From positions 496,001 to 560,000 of the forward strand of contig KE546976.1 in assembly GCA_000442125.1 (NCBI GenBank): a stretch of 64,000 bases of DNA, in the 5' to 3' direction. Below the pieces are notes generated by a model. It did not search any database. It saw only the letters and a program-made list of their open reading frames with translations, and was not told the DNA's origin. Below are positions 47,811-59,529 of this stretch, one piece after another. Numbering within the stretch: the first letter of the stretch is position 1; every line of letters starts with the position of its first letter. The translations under genes and the position numbers were made by a program. The DNA is from Opeltia flavorubescens (lineage: Eukaryota > Ascomycota > Lecanoromycetes > Teloschistales > Teloschistaceae).

Positions 47811-48084
47811 TATCAAACGTACGGCGAAGGTTGAAACTGACAATGGAAGATGCAAGATGGGTTTTCTGATATGCAGCTGGATTTAGCAGGGCGTTGATTG
47901 GATGAATCAAGACTCTTTCTCCATGGAGCAGGGCCTAGGATGCCAAAGATAACAAGATTTTTCGATCAAATTGGTATCATCTGAACCCAACGAGCCTTAT
48001 GCCAGCAGCCTCCGCCATGTCCGAACTGTAGACGATTGAGCTATCGCGCCATTAGATCTCACAATTCATATCGGCTGACCGCTA

Positions 48085-49338
48085 TCAGACCTTGGCCAGC
48101 GCTCTGGGTGAGTCCGTCAAGACCCACAAGAACTGTTGGAAACACACAGCCCCGGCAACTAAGAGAATGTAATAAGCAGCGCTCCAAGCCCAATGGCCTA
48201 TAGCGGCTTGACCAAATAGCCTATCTCTGTCTTCCTTTCCTCGAACGCTCGGACCTCCGATGACTACCCTCGCTTCCACTCCTCCCCATACTCTTGGTAG
48301 ACCTGCCCAGTTGCAGAAGGTATGCGCTAGTGTCACAGCAACAACATTTCCGGTCCGGATGAAGACAAAGGTTGCGTACCAACCAAAGATAGTGGTGTAG
48401 GTGAACTGGACGAGCGAGCGGATGATAGAGGGCGCTATTGGAGTGTGTGGATGCGTGAGAACAAATTCGTAGAAGTGATGGATGTGAGCTATGCCAAAAT
48501 AAAGAGGGGTGAAGAGGACCACACGAGTGGAGGACAGAGGTGTAAGAAGATGCAAAGGCACTAAGAGCGATCGGAACAGAAGCTCCTCCGTCACTGGTCC
48601 TGCCACGTAGTTTCGCCAGCCAATCCAACTGCTAAGGCTTTCACGAATCGTCTGACCCCGAACCCAGTCCTTCCATCTGCCCTCGATGGCAATTCTTTCG
48701 AAAAGTGGACCGGTGAAGAGAAGAGCTGTTAACAGGAAGCTCTTGGCAATATCCAGAATGCCAAGTGGGTACCACCCCATTAGGCGAAGTATCTCGAGCC
48801 CGGAAGCATTGGCGCGAGTGGCAAGTACGAAGACGGTTATGATGGTTGAAAGGGCGACGGAAATGGAAACGAAGCGTATGCGAGCACGGATGACAGACGG
48901 GGCATCACGGGACAGCGTTGGTGACGGTCGAGTAGTAGTGGAGAGGTAGAAAGGAAGAACATAGGAAAGGGTGTAAACAACCTGGCCAAGCAGAAATGAG
49001 CCTATGAAGACAAAGTAGAAGAGTGATGGGAACTGCAATCCATTCAAAGCGACTCATGTTATCAAAATCACGAAAGCAACTTCCTGCGTATACAGATTGC
49101 ACATGACAAGAAAACACTAAGCTTGGCGTCGGGAGAATACATTGATCAACGTACCGAGAGCACTGCCGCGAGTGAAACCGACAAGGGCGGTAGAGGCTTC
49201 TCTTCTGCTCCAAAGAAAGATAATCAGCAATTACCAAGATATTGATACAAACAAGCACGGATTATGCTTAATAAACGCTTCCTTACCGGGTGTTTTGAAG
49301 TAAGAGGACAGATGGTGATACAAGGCTGTCGGAGCCAT
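48085..49338 (-). CDS. RCE1: CaaX prenyl protease 2 (Rce1)
   Basis: ER-membrane CPBP protease that removes -aaX from prenylated Ras, Rho and a-factor type proteins (family knowledge). Exons read on the minus strand are 49287-49338, 49155-49207 and 48085-48981, giving 333 aa in phase. The start is MAPTALYHHLSSYFKTP. The first TM is joined across intron 2 as AAVLSVVYTLSYVLPFYLS. The family signature RPSPTLSRDAPSVIRARI follows. The catalytic motifs are VTEELLFRSLL (Glu-Glu...Arg), FGIAHIHHFYE (His) and HTFCN. Intron 2 (173 nt) is longer than usual here, and an internal exon cannot be excluded. Divergent from the serine-rich membrane protein; convergent with RFC4. Confidence 0.93.
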
Positions 49339-50242
49339 TGACGAGATGCTTCCTCACAAGTTTGGTGACAATAGAGGGAACCAACGAGCAGCTTCATCAG
49401 CAGCGCCAATGCAGGAGTTTCATCCTTGAATGCAGCCGCCGGTTCAGAGTGATTGGATTTCAGGCACAAAGGGGCCGTACGCTCGTCGCCTTCACAAGCC
49501 TAAACTCGGACAGGAAGAATTCATTTTGCAGGATCGGGGAATTTCACTGGCAGAAGACGAGGATATTATTAGCAACAGGGGTCTCGACGCCGTGAACGCG
49601 TCGCAAATGCGTGTCAGGATATCGATAAGATTGATTAATCTCAGGCTGCTCGTGGAAATTACACCTTGTCCAACTCATCCGTGGCACTATGGGGAAATCA
49701 AAGTATATTGTCTTCTGCTCCTCACGCTTGCTCTCTTCATTCAAGCATACTTAATTGTGTATATCCTCCTGTATTATCATTGAACATTCATACCGTCAAT
49801 TGTTCCTTTCCCTTACTCGGATTTCAATCAATGGTTCCCGTCGACCGCGTTTTGGTCTAAACCAGATTGGGAATTTCGAATCACCTCCCTGACAGCATAA
49901 TCAAATCTTTTTTCTCCCCCAGAGGCACACAACGTAGCCTTCAGTAATAATCAACCTGTTGACAGCCTACCTTTTCTTCCTGTCATTCTTTGCACCATAT
50001 TTCACTCTTTAATGTATACTTCACTTCACTTCTAGACGCTCGTTCATTGCACCTGCTGTTTCGTTGCCCCAGTCACTCTTTTCATTCCTCTCTAATGAAG
50101 TCGCCTTAACAACGAACATTTACTCGCCTACCTGGCAAATTTTCAGTATCGTATTTTTCTCCGGTATACATAGTTTCTTCGGTATATTAATCGTTTCTCC
50201 TCGGCCCTCTCAACGTTATGCACCCTGCCGCAAGCAGAGGAA
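49339..50242. promoter_or_regulatory. Divergent promoter region RCE1 / serine-rich protein
   Basis: A 904-bp gap. Pyrimidine-rich from about 49900 to 50200, consistent with a promoter and leader for the downstream gene. No exon is supported. Confidence 0.4.
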
Positions 50243-52304
50243 ATGACTTCCACTACCCGTCCGCTGCGCCGTTCTCCACCAAGGCGACCTTTACACGAGC
50301 GATCCGACTCGGAAGCAAACCAAAGATCTTCACGCATAGTCGACGATATTATAGATCCCATTTACAAGAATTCTCCTTATCCGACCCACCCTTCTCATAT
50401 TCTTTCGCCTAAGCATGGTTCAAGGTCAGGGCTGGTACCTAAAGTGTTTGAGGATGAGGGCGGCACCCCGTCCCAGGAACACCCTTCAAGCAACTTTGAC
50501 TATGACTTCGGGACACCACAAGAGAAGAAGAGAACAGCTCCAATCGACCCAGAGGATGTGGAAAACGACTATCGGAACTCGGTTCGGCCACTTTCCATCG
50601 GCAACCCCAACCCCATTGCCGTACCGCCTCTCAACTTCAATCCGCCTGAACTATCTATCTCGAACACTAGTCGCATGGAAGAGGGCACTGACGAGGAACT
50701 TTCAGATTCGGACGAGATAGTAGAGCTACCCAGCGTTCCCAGTTTCCCCGATCTTCCCGACCAGGCCGTTACGGCACTAGAGTCTCACGATACATCGAGC
50801 CAACACCGCAACGACGCCAAGGCTTCCGACCTATCGTTGTCTTCATCTGACTCCACCGGGACTGTTCTTCGTCACAAGATTCGTCCTAGCCGCGGTTCTT
50901 ATTCAGCCTTTCCCCCAGTGAGCAGACCAACCTCGTCCAAGTCCGGAGGCTCTCCGACCACCCCTCAAAGAGCGTTTCCATCTTCCTCGGACGATGGATC
51001 ATCTGTATCGCCAGTCTCAGCAGGCTCTGCAAACTTCTCTACTCCAGAAATACACCAAGCTTCCGCTGCAACTTTTTCGAGGCAACATCGAGTCATCAGC
51101 GATCCCGTAAACTTCCAGTACCCCGTGGTACGACAACCAAGTGCATCAAGCTCGTGGGCAAAATCTTCCAAAGAACCGCAGAACGTTGCCATTCAACGAC
51201 CACAGCGGACCCTGGATCGGAGCCAGCAGCGCTGGAACCCTCATTTGTCCACTGTACCGTCCGAACTCACGGAGGACCGCGGTAGTGACACTGTTTGGTT
51301 CCCAAGCCCCACCGGTGCTAGCCCTACTTCCCCCAATGCAAGCAAATCCTCTGTCGCAGAGCAGCAGCGGGACGCGACCGCTTCCACCATCAGAATGGTC
51401 AGTGAAAGTGACGATAACGTGACTACGTTGTTATCACCCATCCCGGGCTCTCGCGGTTCTGCATATTATAGTATACTATCTGCAGGTTCCCGAAGCAAGA
51501 GGAGAAGCGTACCTCAGGCAAGGCCAACATCAAAAGGCAGCTTTTTCCGAGATAGTATACCAGCTTGGGCGAAGTTGTACTACGCTCGCAGTAATTCTGC
51601 ACTTGCTCTTTCTGATGGACGGCAAGATGCCAATCCAGCGGCTTCCTCCGAATCACTGAACGTCCGCCGAACGCGACCTAAACCCAGAGCCGATGCTCAG
51701 ATTCAGGCAAATCGGGATTCTTTGGCTATAAACCCTGTCTTGCAAGATGGGGCTGTTCTCGCGCAGGTGCAAGCGGAACCACGGCAGCCAGTCTCCCAGC
51801 TATGGTCGCCTCACTTGTGGCAAGACAGGAGAAACTTGGGACAACGACGAACTTTTTTCAAGGCGCCTAGCCTAGATGAACACGCTGAAGGGCCATTCAG
51901 TCGCAGAAATGCACAAGTCTTGCTTTTCACTTTTGGTTTTATATTTCCATTGGGTCAGTTATTCCACAGCCATGCAATTAAAAGGAACGAAAGCCTGCTG
52001 ACCTGAATTTGCCTCAGCCTGGTTCCTAGCATCTGTTTTGCCCCTTCCTCGCAAGCCCACCGCCGATTTCCATGACCATGCGGCAGAGGCACAACCTATT
52101 TATGACCTTGAAAAGAGACTTGGCATGGTGGATGAAGCTCGCTATGAGAACGCACGATGGTGGCGAAACTTAAATCGACTCATGTGTATCGTTGGAGTTC
52201 TCATTATTGCAGCCATCGTAGGTATCCTGGAAACCCCATTTGATGAGTAACCGCTAAATCAATGTTTTCAGATCGCCCTCGCTGTTGTAGCAGTCACGAA
52301 GTAA
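50243..52304 (+). CDS. Serine-rich protein with C-terminal membrane hairpin
   Basis: Fungal protein of unknown function, 647 aa. Exons are 50243-51953, 52018-52217 and 52272-52304, in phase. The first ~480 residues are disordered and rich in Ser/Pro with acidic clusters (EEGTDEELSDSDEIVELP). A segment near the C-terminus (SFFRDSIPAWAKLYYARS) is followed by two membrane helices: RRNAQVLLFTFGFIFPLAWFLASVLPLP and RLMCIVGVLIIAAIIALAVVAVTK, separated by a cytosolic-looking loop with YENARWWRNLNR. The arrangement matches a conserved Pezizomycotina family I know only as hypothetical 'serine-rich protein'. Intron 1 splits the first helix. Confidence 0.85.
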
Positions 52305-52949
52305 AACTTACCACCGTTGTTTTCATATTGCCTTATTACGAATCTTACTATACCTTTACGATTTAACTCAATTCACGAAGCGTCTAACTGACATTATTTT
52401 GTTTCGAAAATACGATTCGCCATAATTATTCTCGCGAGGATTCTGGGTGAGAGAGAAGTTTAAGCCCTCCGGGTTTTGCACGCCTTGCACGTCAGATCGA
52501 TGAAGGAAAGTCCTCGTAGTGCATACTGCAAGAGAAATATGTTCCATTCTTAATCTCTGATGCGTTTCAGCGTTACTTATGTTCTACATAGAAGATGATT
52601 TGGTTGAATGTGCTTCCGAACCAACGATTTTAAAGGACTTTTCCCCTGTTGTATGAATACCTCTGATGTATGGTACAAAAATAGCAGTTCATAGATATCA
52701 CTTTCAGTGAGCTTTTGTTGTGCATAATACGGAAATAAAGTGATGTTTTGCAAGTGAGGAATGATCATTTTTGTCTCGGAATTCATGAGACGACAGTATC
52801 AGGGGTTCACGTTAGGTTACATTGAGGTTGCTTCTGCTTACATGACCAGCCTGTCGTGTAAAAACACCACTACAGCGTAAACGGCCGAGGTTCACATCCT
52901 TTAGGAAAAAGTCATGTTCATTTATTGTATTGGCATCTAGCGATGACCT
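52305..52949. other. Intergenic between convergent genes
   Basis: Convergent 3' ends of the serine-rich protein gene and ALE1; AT-rich, nothing coding or structured recognised. Confidence 0.4.
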
Positions 52950-54812
52950 TCATAGTTTTCTCCCTAATTTATCCTCCACCGCGATCTTCATATCCTTACC
53001 TGTCGGCATACTTAGGCTCCCCCCTCTTTTTCTCCTCGATTCGACCTCCTCCCTGATTTCCATGATTACCTCGTCAAGTTCCTTCGCGGGATCACTCGGT
53101 AAACCAGGGCCCATAAGCGGATTCTCAAACAGTTGCTGATCCAGTGGCACCGCCGGACGTTGTTGCCGCTGTTGTTCCTCTTGCGATCGTTTCAAAGCCT
53201 TATTCCTTGTGTTCAATCGCTTGATGAGCCATGGCTTCGCCGGCGACGCGAAGAAAGCCAATGACGCCGCGGTACCCAGGATGGTATAGAAATACACGCG
53301 AGACCAGACTAAGATGCTGGCAGGCAGAGTTAGGAGGACAAATGGGGCGGTGGTAAAACAGAAAGCCGATTGCGTGGTAAGATAGGATAAGATATCATAG
53401 TATACCTTGTGTCGAGTTGGTCGCAGGCCATCAGGCGTGAGGAAAAAGGGCCTGATGTATCGTCGAAAGTTCTTGGCTACCGTCTGTAGAAATGCTGCCA
53501 GAAGGAAGGAGAGATAGTAGCCGGGGTAGAAGCCATGCCAGAAGGCGCTAGTGACGAATGTCGCGAGTGTGGCTCGGAAACCCGGTTTCTTGCCCTTAGG
53601 CGTGACTCGGAGATACATATAATTGCGGAGCCAATTATTCGTATTCTTGTTCCAGTTCTCGAGGTAAGCCCGGGAATTCTGTGCGGTCTCGATACCCCAG
53701 GGGTTGACATTCTCCAGTCGGTTCCATTTATGCTGGCCGCTTTGGGGGTCAATGCCTTTGTAACCAAGCCCAGAGAGGATACAGGCGCCCTCTGTCAGGT
53801 ACCAGACACCATAGTATTTCATTCGAGTGGAGAAGCCAAGCATCTCCAAGATCCAAATGCGGCGGAGGATGTTATAGGTCATGTAGGTATCACTGATGAT
53901 AAGAGAGGTATTGTACCATGAGGAGAATTTAAGGAAAAGCAAGATCCAAAGGAGGCCAATCACAGCTTTAGTAATAGCCGGGGTGCCGCTACGTGGAATT
54001 TTGCGCTGTCCGCGGGTTCGGGGGGCATTCCTGGGGTCTGCGCCTTTCGGTAATTCGAACATGGTCGTTTCGATCCAGCGGCGGTAGTCAACAAAATCGA
54101 ACGAAGGCCCAGCGAACAAAGAAGGAAAGAAGAGCACGAAGCCGGCAAAGTCGAGCAAGCTTGGCAACTGCAGTATCGCTCTTTCTTTCTGGAAATCTGC
54201 AAGATCGTCCTGTTTGAGCCGGCCATCGTAGATATTCCAGCAAAAGCCAGTCAGCTTCATAACAAGCACCATCTGCGCTCCTGTGATGTCAACCTTGTCC
54301 GGTGTGTTGGCGAACTGGCGGTATATGTGACTGATAGACATATGGCCCATCAGAAAGACAAAAGCTGTCCATGGCATGAACGGTCCGTCGACGTATTTAG
54401 CAATCATGTACGCGCCAGCTGAGCTGACGAGAAGCGTTCTTACGCCAGCCCATAAGTCGAATAGTCCAACCAGGTAAAAAAGGGAAACGCTAATTCCTTG
54501 TTTAACCCTGTGGCCATAAAAGAGAAATTATTCTGTACATACGAGATTATGAAGAGGTTTTTTTGATGTGGATTGGCGTCCGGTATTCTCTTGAGGAGCC
54601 CTGCCAAAGGGTAGGATATGAGGAATGAGAAAATAAGTTTCACTGTGTAACATTTTAAAGCATCAACTTGCCATAAGGAACTACGAACACCTACGCTCGT
54701 CGACGGACGCACCCGCTAAAGAGGCTGCGTATTCGAAGGCTAGATGCTGTAAGTGGAGTCAATGACTCGGTACAAAGGTCAAATACCTACGTATATTGAT
54801 GAATGGTAACAT
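52950..54812 (-). CDS. ALE1: Lysophospholipid acyltransferase Ale1 (MBOAT)
   Basis: ER membrane-bound O-acyltransferase that acylates lysophospholipids in the Lands cycle and de novo synthesis (family knowledge). Exons read on the minus strand are 54791-54812, 54695-54739, 54543-54642 and 52950-54489, all in phase, giving 568 aa. The N-terminus, spread over three tiny exons, reads MLPFINIPFEYAASLAGASV then DELKLIFSFLISYPLAGLLKR. MBOAT landmarks are the Asn-containing WNKNTNNWLRNYMYLR and the catalytic His in TSAFWHGFYPGYYLSF. About ten hydrophobic segments are visible. The tail is charged (EVIMEIREEVESRRKRG). Divergent from VPS45 across 369 bp. Confidence 0.96.
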
Positions 54813-55181
54813 GGCGACCCTTACGCCAAATTTTGAACGGAAACTCTGCTGGCGTAGGATCTTCTATAATACCATTCGATCTTAAAGACTCTCATTAACG
54901 TATGCTGTGTGATGGAAAGCCCATATGATGGAAGAGGGAGAGCTCAAGCATAGCGTTGAGAGAAGAACCCGCCCGCCGGGGCCATCCAGACATGGCGGAG
55001 TCTCTATGCCAAGCCCGCCCCCGCCCCTGTTGGGTCCTTTCAATCCGCTGCCTGAGCGCAGTACCAGTTCCACCACCGCTCAACAAATATTTCAGTACTC
55101 GTTGTCCCTTTAATAAAAGCGATGCATTGAACTGAATGGCTGTGGCGTCGTATAGCAAAGCTAATCCTACAAGTGCCCAAT
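54813..55181. promoter_or_regulatory. Divergent promoter ALE1 / VPS45
   Basis: A 369-bp spacer between divergent genes, containing a CCGCCC-rich block near 55012-55025. No exon is supported. Confidence 0.35.
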
Positions 55182-57162
55182 ATGGATGTCGTCTCCGCCG
55201 TCTCGGGCTATATCTCCAAGGTAGCTTCGGCTGGGGACACCACTGCTGGTTCAGCGAAGATGAAAATCTTGCTGCTCGACAGTGAGACAGTGCGAGTCTA
55301 AGAGACACAGCCCGTAAAGCCTAACGCTTACTTTCCCAGGTTCCGATCGTCTCTACGGCCATTACCCAGTCTGCTCTGCTCAGCCATGAAGTGTATTTGA
55401 TCGAGTCAGCTTCCTCCGTGCCGTCGAAGGGAACGCTGGCTTAACTTTGTGTACAGTCGGCTCGATAACGCGGCACGAGAAAAGATGAGGCATCTCCGAT
55501 GTCTTTGTTTCCTCCGCCCATCGCCCGACTCAATACAAAACCTGATTGAGGAGTTCCGCGAACCGAGATACGGCGAGTACTACGTTTGTACGATACCCTT
55601 TCTCTGAACGTCGACCAGAGCTCACCGTCTTCTCCAAGTTTTCAGCAATGTAGTCCGCAAATCGTCGCTGGAGAGGCTGGCGGAGGCGGATGATAACGAA
55701 GTTGTCAAGGGAGTGCAAGAATACTATGGGGATTATATCGTCATAAACCCCGACCTTTTTGCACTTAACCTTTCCTTTCCAAAACAGCGGTTGTGGGGCA
55801 GCAGTCCCGACGCGTGGAACCCAAACGCCTTCCAACGATGTGCGGAGGGTGTGATTGCGGCCTTGCTCTCGTTGAAGAAAAAGCCTTTGATACGTTATGA
55901 GAAAAACAGCTTGATGGCTAAGAGGCTCGCCGCCGAAGTACGGTATCAAATGACACAAGAAGAGCCATTGTTTGATTTTCGGAAGACCGATACTCCTCCA
56001 ATATTACTTCTGCTGGACCGCCGAGACGATCCTATCACCCCCTTACTTACACAATGGACTTATCAAGCAATGGTGCATGAACTTCTTGGCGTTTCGAATG
56101 GCAAGGTGGATTTGAGCGATGTCCCCGATATCAGACCTGAACTGAAAGAAATTGTTCTTTCCCAAGACCAGGATCCATTCTTCAAAAAGAACATGTACCT
56201 TAATTTCGGAGATCTCGGCGGCAACATCAAAGAATATGTCGAGCAGTATCAAAGCAAGACTCAAAGCAGCGCGGCAATCGAATCGATAGCAGACATGAAG
56301 CGATTCGTAGAAGATTATCCCGAATTTAGGAAGCTTTCCGGTAACGTAAGCAAACATGTGACCCTTGTTGGTGAGCTCAGTCGCCGTGTTGGTGCGGACG
56401 GGCTGCTTGATGCAAGCGAGTTGGAGCAAAGCCTGGCGTGTAATGACAGCCATGCCAGCGATCTCAAAGTACGTCTTAGTGTGGCTCCCTTGAGCAAAGT
56501 CCCGCTGACCCTTTACTCAGAGCTTACAGAGATTGATATCTTCACCGCAATTGACTTCAGATAGCAAGCTTCGCCTCGCAGCTCTTTACTCACTCAGATA
56601 CGAGAAGCATCCATCAAATTCACTACCCATATTGATTGACCTCCTTTCCGCTGCTGGCAATGTCTCCCCACGTCGTGTGGATCTAATCGCCAAACTCTTG
56701 GCCTACCATCATTCACTTCAAGCTCCTCCGCCTTCTGGTGGGTTTTCAGACTTGTTCGAGTCGGCATCGATCCTTTCAGGTGCTCGTGATCGCTTCAGAG
56801 GTCTTCAAGGGGTCGAAAATGTCTACACACAGCATTCTCCAAGGCTTGAGGCAACTCTACAGAATCTGATCAAAGGGAGACTGAAGGAACAGCAATATCC
56901 TTTCGTCGAAGGGGGAGCTAGTACGAGGGACAAGCCTCAAGATATCATTGTTTTCATGATTGGGGGAGCGACGTATGAGGAGGCGAAAATGGTCGCGCAG
57001 GTCAACGCAAGTACTCCAGGGGTCAGGGTGGTACTTGGTGCTACGGCGATTCACAACAGCACGACATTCCTAGAGGAGGTCGAGGACGCTGTATCTCTAT
57101 GGCCTGAACCAGCCCCCTCGACAGCGGCGGCCCGGTTAAAGAGGGAAGCGAGCAAACGGTAG
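55182..57162 (+). CDS. VPS45: Sec1/Munc18-family protein Vps45
   Basis: SM protein that binds syntaxin-type SNAREs (Tlg2, Pep12) for Golgi-to-endosome fusion (family knowledge). Exons are 55182-55289, 55340-55404, 55457-55587, 55639-56468 and 56521-57162, all in phase, giving 591 aa. The N-terminus MDVVSAVSGYISKVASAGD precedes KMKILLLDSETVPIVSTAI, then SHEVYLIDRLDN. Domain 2/3 has LLLLDRRDDPITPLLTQWTY. The C-terminal domain has DIIVFMIGGATYEEAK and the end LKREASKR. Length is close to the yeast protein (577 aa). Intron 3 has a GTACGA donor that gives the best match (EYYVFFSNVV). Confidence 0.96.
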
Positions 57163-57446
57163 ATTTGAGTTTTTCTGGCGTGTGGCATGGGCGGGCTCTG
57201 CTACTCGTAACCCTGCCTCACAAGTTCTGGGCAGAATGATAATGCCTGCGACACTTTCAGGATTTGGGACCAGAAACTTAATCAAATTCAAGCCTTGGTG
57301 TGAAAGATCCACCAATTAGAATGAGCGGGATTAGCGTGCCAAGACAAGCTTCGGATCTACCTTACTCACTAAACTTCATATTTAATCTAGACATTTCCGA
57401 ACGTTTAGACCGAGTAGATACGTTGACAGAGACATAGTGGGTGAAG

Positions 57447-59529
57447 ATGGCGTTTCGGAGCCCGGTACTATGGTGCTGGGGACATAGTCCTCGTGTGAGG
57501 TCAACAAGGGACCGGTGCTTTCGTGCTTTCGCCACAATCGCCGAAGTTGCTAGGTCTCGTTCCACTCCCATTAATTCCACCAATATTGCCCGCTTATTCA
57601 GTCCTTAGACCTTACGATGTGTGTGTTATCGGTGGTGGTCATGCTGGAACAGAGGCTTCCGCTGCTGCGGCTCGCTCTGGCGCGCGAACAGCCCTCGTTA
57701 CTCCCTCGTTGTCCAATCTTGGTGTATGCTCTTGCAACCCTTCCTTTGGCGGTATTGGAAAAGGTACAATGATTCGCGAAATCGACGCACTCGATGGCCT
57801 ATGCGGAAGGATCGTCGATAAAGCTGGTGTGCATTTTCGCATCCTAAATAGGAAGAAAGGACCTGCTGTATGGGGACCACGAGCCCAGATTGACCGGGAA
57901 CTCTATCAAAAGGAAATGAAGGCAGAGATCATGGCGACCAAGAATTTGGAAGTTCTAGAGGATAAAGTGGCAGACATTGTGACGCAGAAGGATCACACGA
58001 CGGGTCAAAGAAGTGTTGCGGGCATCAGACTGGAATCAGGAGTGGTCCTCAACTGTGACAAAGTTATTATCACGACTGGGACTTTTCTAGGTGGTGAGAT
58101 ACACATCGGTCTAGACGTTTTCCCGAGCGGGAGAATGGGAGAGGCTGCGACCTTCGGACTGAGCAAGTCCCTCAGAGAGGCAGGGNTTCAGCTTGGGAGA
58201 TTGAAAACTGGAACCCCGCCCAGGCTCGATAGGAAAACAATTGACTTCTCAAAGTTGGAGGTGCAACCAGGCGAAGTCCGTCCTGTCCCTTTCTCCTACC
58301 TTAATGAAAAGGTGGCTGTGGAGGAGCAGCTTCATTGCTACAGCACGCAGACAAACCCAGCCGCCCATGAGATTATCCGAGCAAATCTCGATAAGAGCAT
58401 ACATATCCGGGAGAGTGTGAAGGGCCCGCGATATTGCCCGTCGCTCGAAGCCAAGATCATTCGCTTCGGACATCGGGAGAATCACATCATCTGGCTCGAG
58501 CCCGAAGGTTTCAATACCGATATCATCTATCCTAATGGTATCTCGATGACCGTTCCAGCAGCCGCTCAAGAAGAAATGCTACAAAGAATCACCGGTCTGG
58601 AGAACGTTAGAATGCTTCAGCCTGGCTATGGAGTAGAATACGACTATGTCGACCCCCGCAATCTACGGTCAACACTCGAGACAAAGCTCATATCAGGACT
58701 ATACTTGGCAGGGCAGATCAACGGTACGACGGGATACGAAGAAGCGGCTGCCCAAGGCATTGTAGCCGGCATCAACGCCGGGCTAGCAGCTCAGGGTAAA
58801 GAAGAGTTGACGATCAGTAGAAGTGACGGGTACATTGGGATCATGATTGATGACCTCATAACAAAAGGAGTCAGTGAACCGTACCGCATGTTTACTTCCC
58901 GCAGCGAGTATCGCATGAGCGCTCGTGCAGACAACGCAGATTCGCGGCTGACAACAAAAGGCCGGAAAGCGGGGATCGTTAGCGACAAGCGCTGGAAGAC
59001 TTTCAAGGATACCGTTGTAGGCATGGAAAAATTACGAGCACTTCTCGAAGACACGATCTTCAAGGCCAGCGAATGGAATTCCGCGGGTTTTCCAGTGGGT
59101 TCAGAAACACGTCCTCACTCAGCATACGACATGTTACGAAAGAGCTTTTCGATTGAGTCCTTGCTTCTGCATATCTCTTCGACCTCGTCATTCTCGCCGG
59201 ACGTCCGGAATCGGGTCAGCATCGAAAGTGTTTATGCCCCGTACGTCAAGCAGCAGGAGGCGCAAATCAGCATCTTCGAACGCGACGAGCAGCTGAAGCT
59301 ACCTGTTGACTTGGATTACAGCAAGATCCATGGATTAAGCGCTGGAGAGCGAGAAGTTTTGGAAGTGGCGAGACCTGAAAGTGTAGGTATGGCGCGTCGA
59401 TGCGAAGGAGTCACACCTTCAGGCGCCCTCAGACTTCTGGCTTTTGTACGAGGCGCGAAGCCAGCAGATCGACAAGAAGCAATGATGGAAGAATTGGAGA
59501 CTAGAAAAGAGCAGTATGCCGGCCTATGA
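57447..59529 (+). CDS. MTO1: Mitochondrial tRNA 5-taurino/carboxymethyl-aminomethyluridine enzyme Mto1 (GidA/MnmG)
   Basis: FAD-dependent subunit of the MnmEG complex that modifies wobble uridine of mitochondrial tRNAs (family knowledge). Exons are 57447-57553 and 57609-59529, giving 675 aa. Exon 1 encodes an Arg/Ser-rich presequence ([18 protein letters not shown]) suited to mitochondrial import. The intron joins to [18 protein letters not shown], the FAD-binding fold. GidA signatures follow: [40 protein letters not shown] and [16 protein letters not shown], plus [17 protein letters not shown]. One base is N at 58186, making one residue ambiguous before QLGRLKTG. The donor GTCTCG is weak, but phase and the presequence support it. 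Confidence 0.95.

Noticed and set aside
47990-48060. tRNA-like segment on the minus strand with an A-box look (TAGCTCAATCG) and GGCGCGA start
   Set aside because: No matching 3' acceptor strand (TCGCGCC) and no B-box with a foldable T-arm were found within 150 nt, so no cloverleaf forms.
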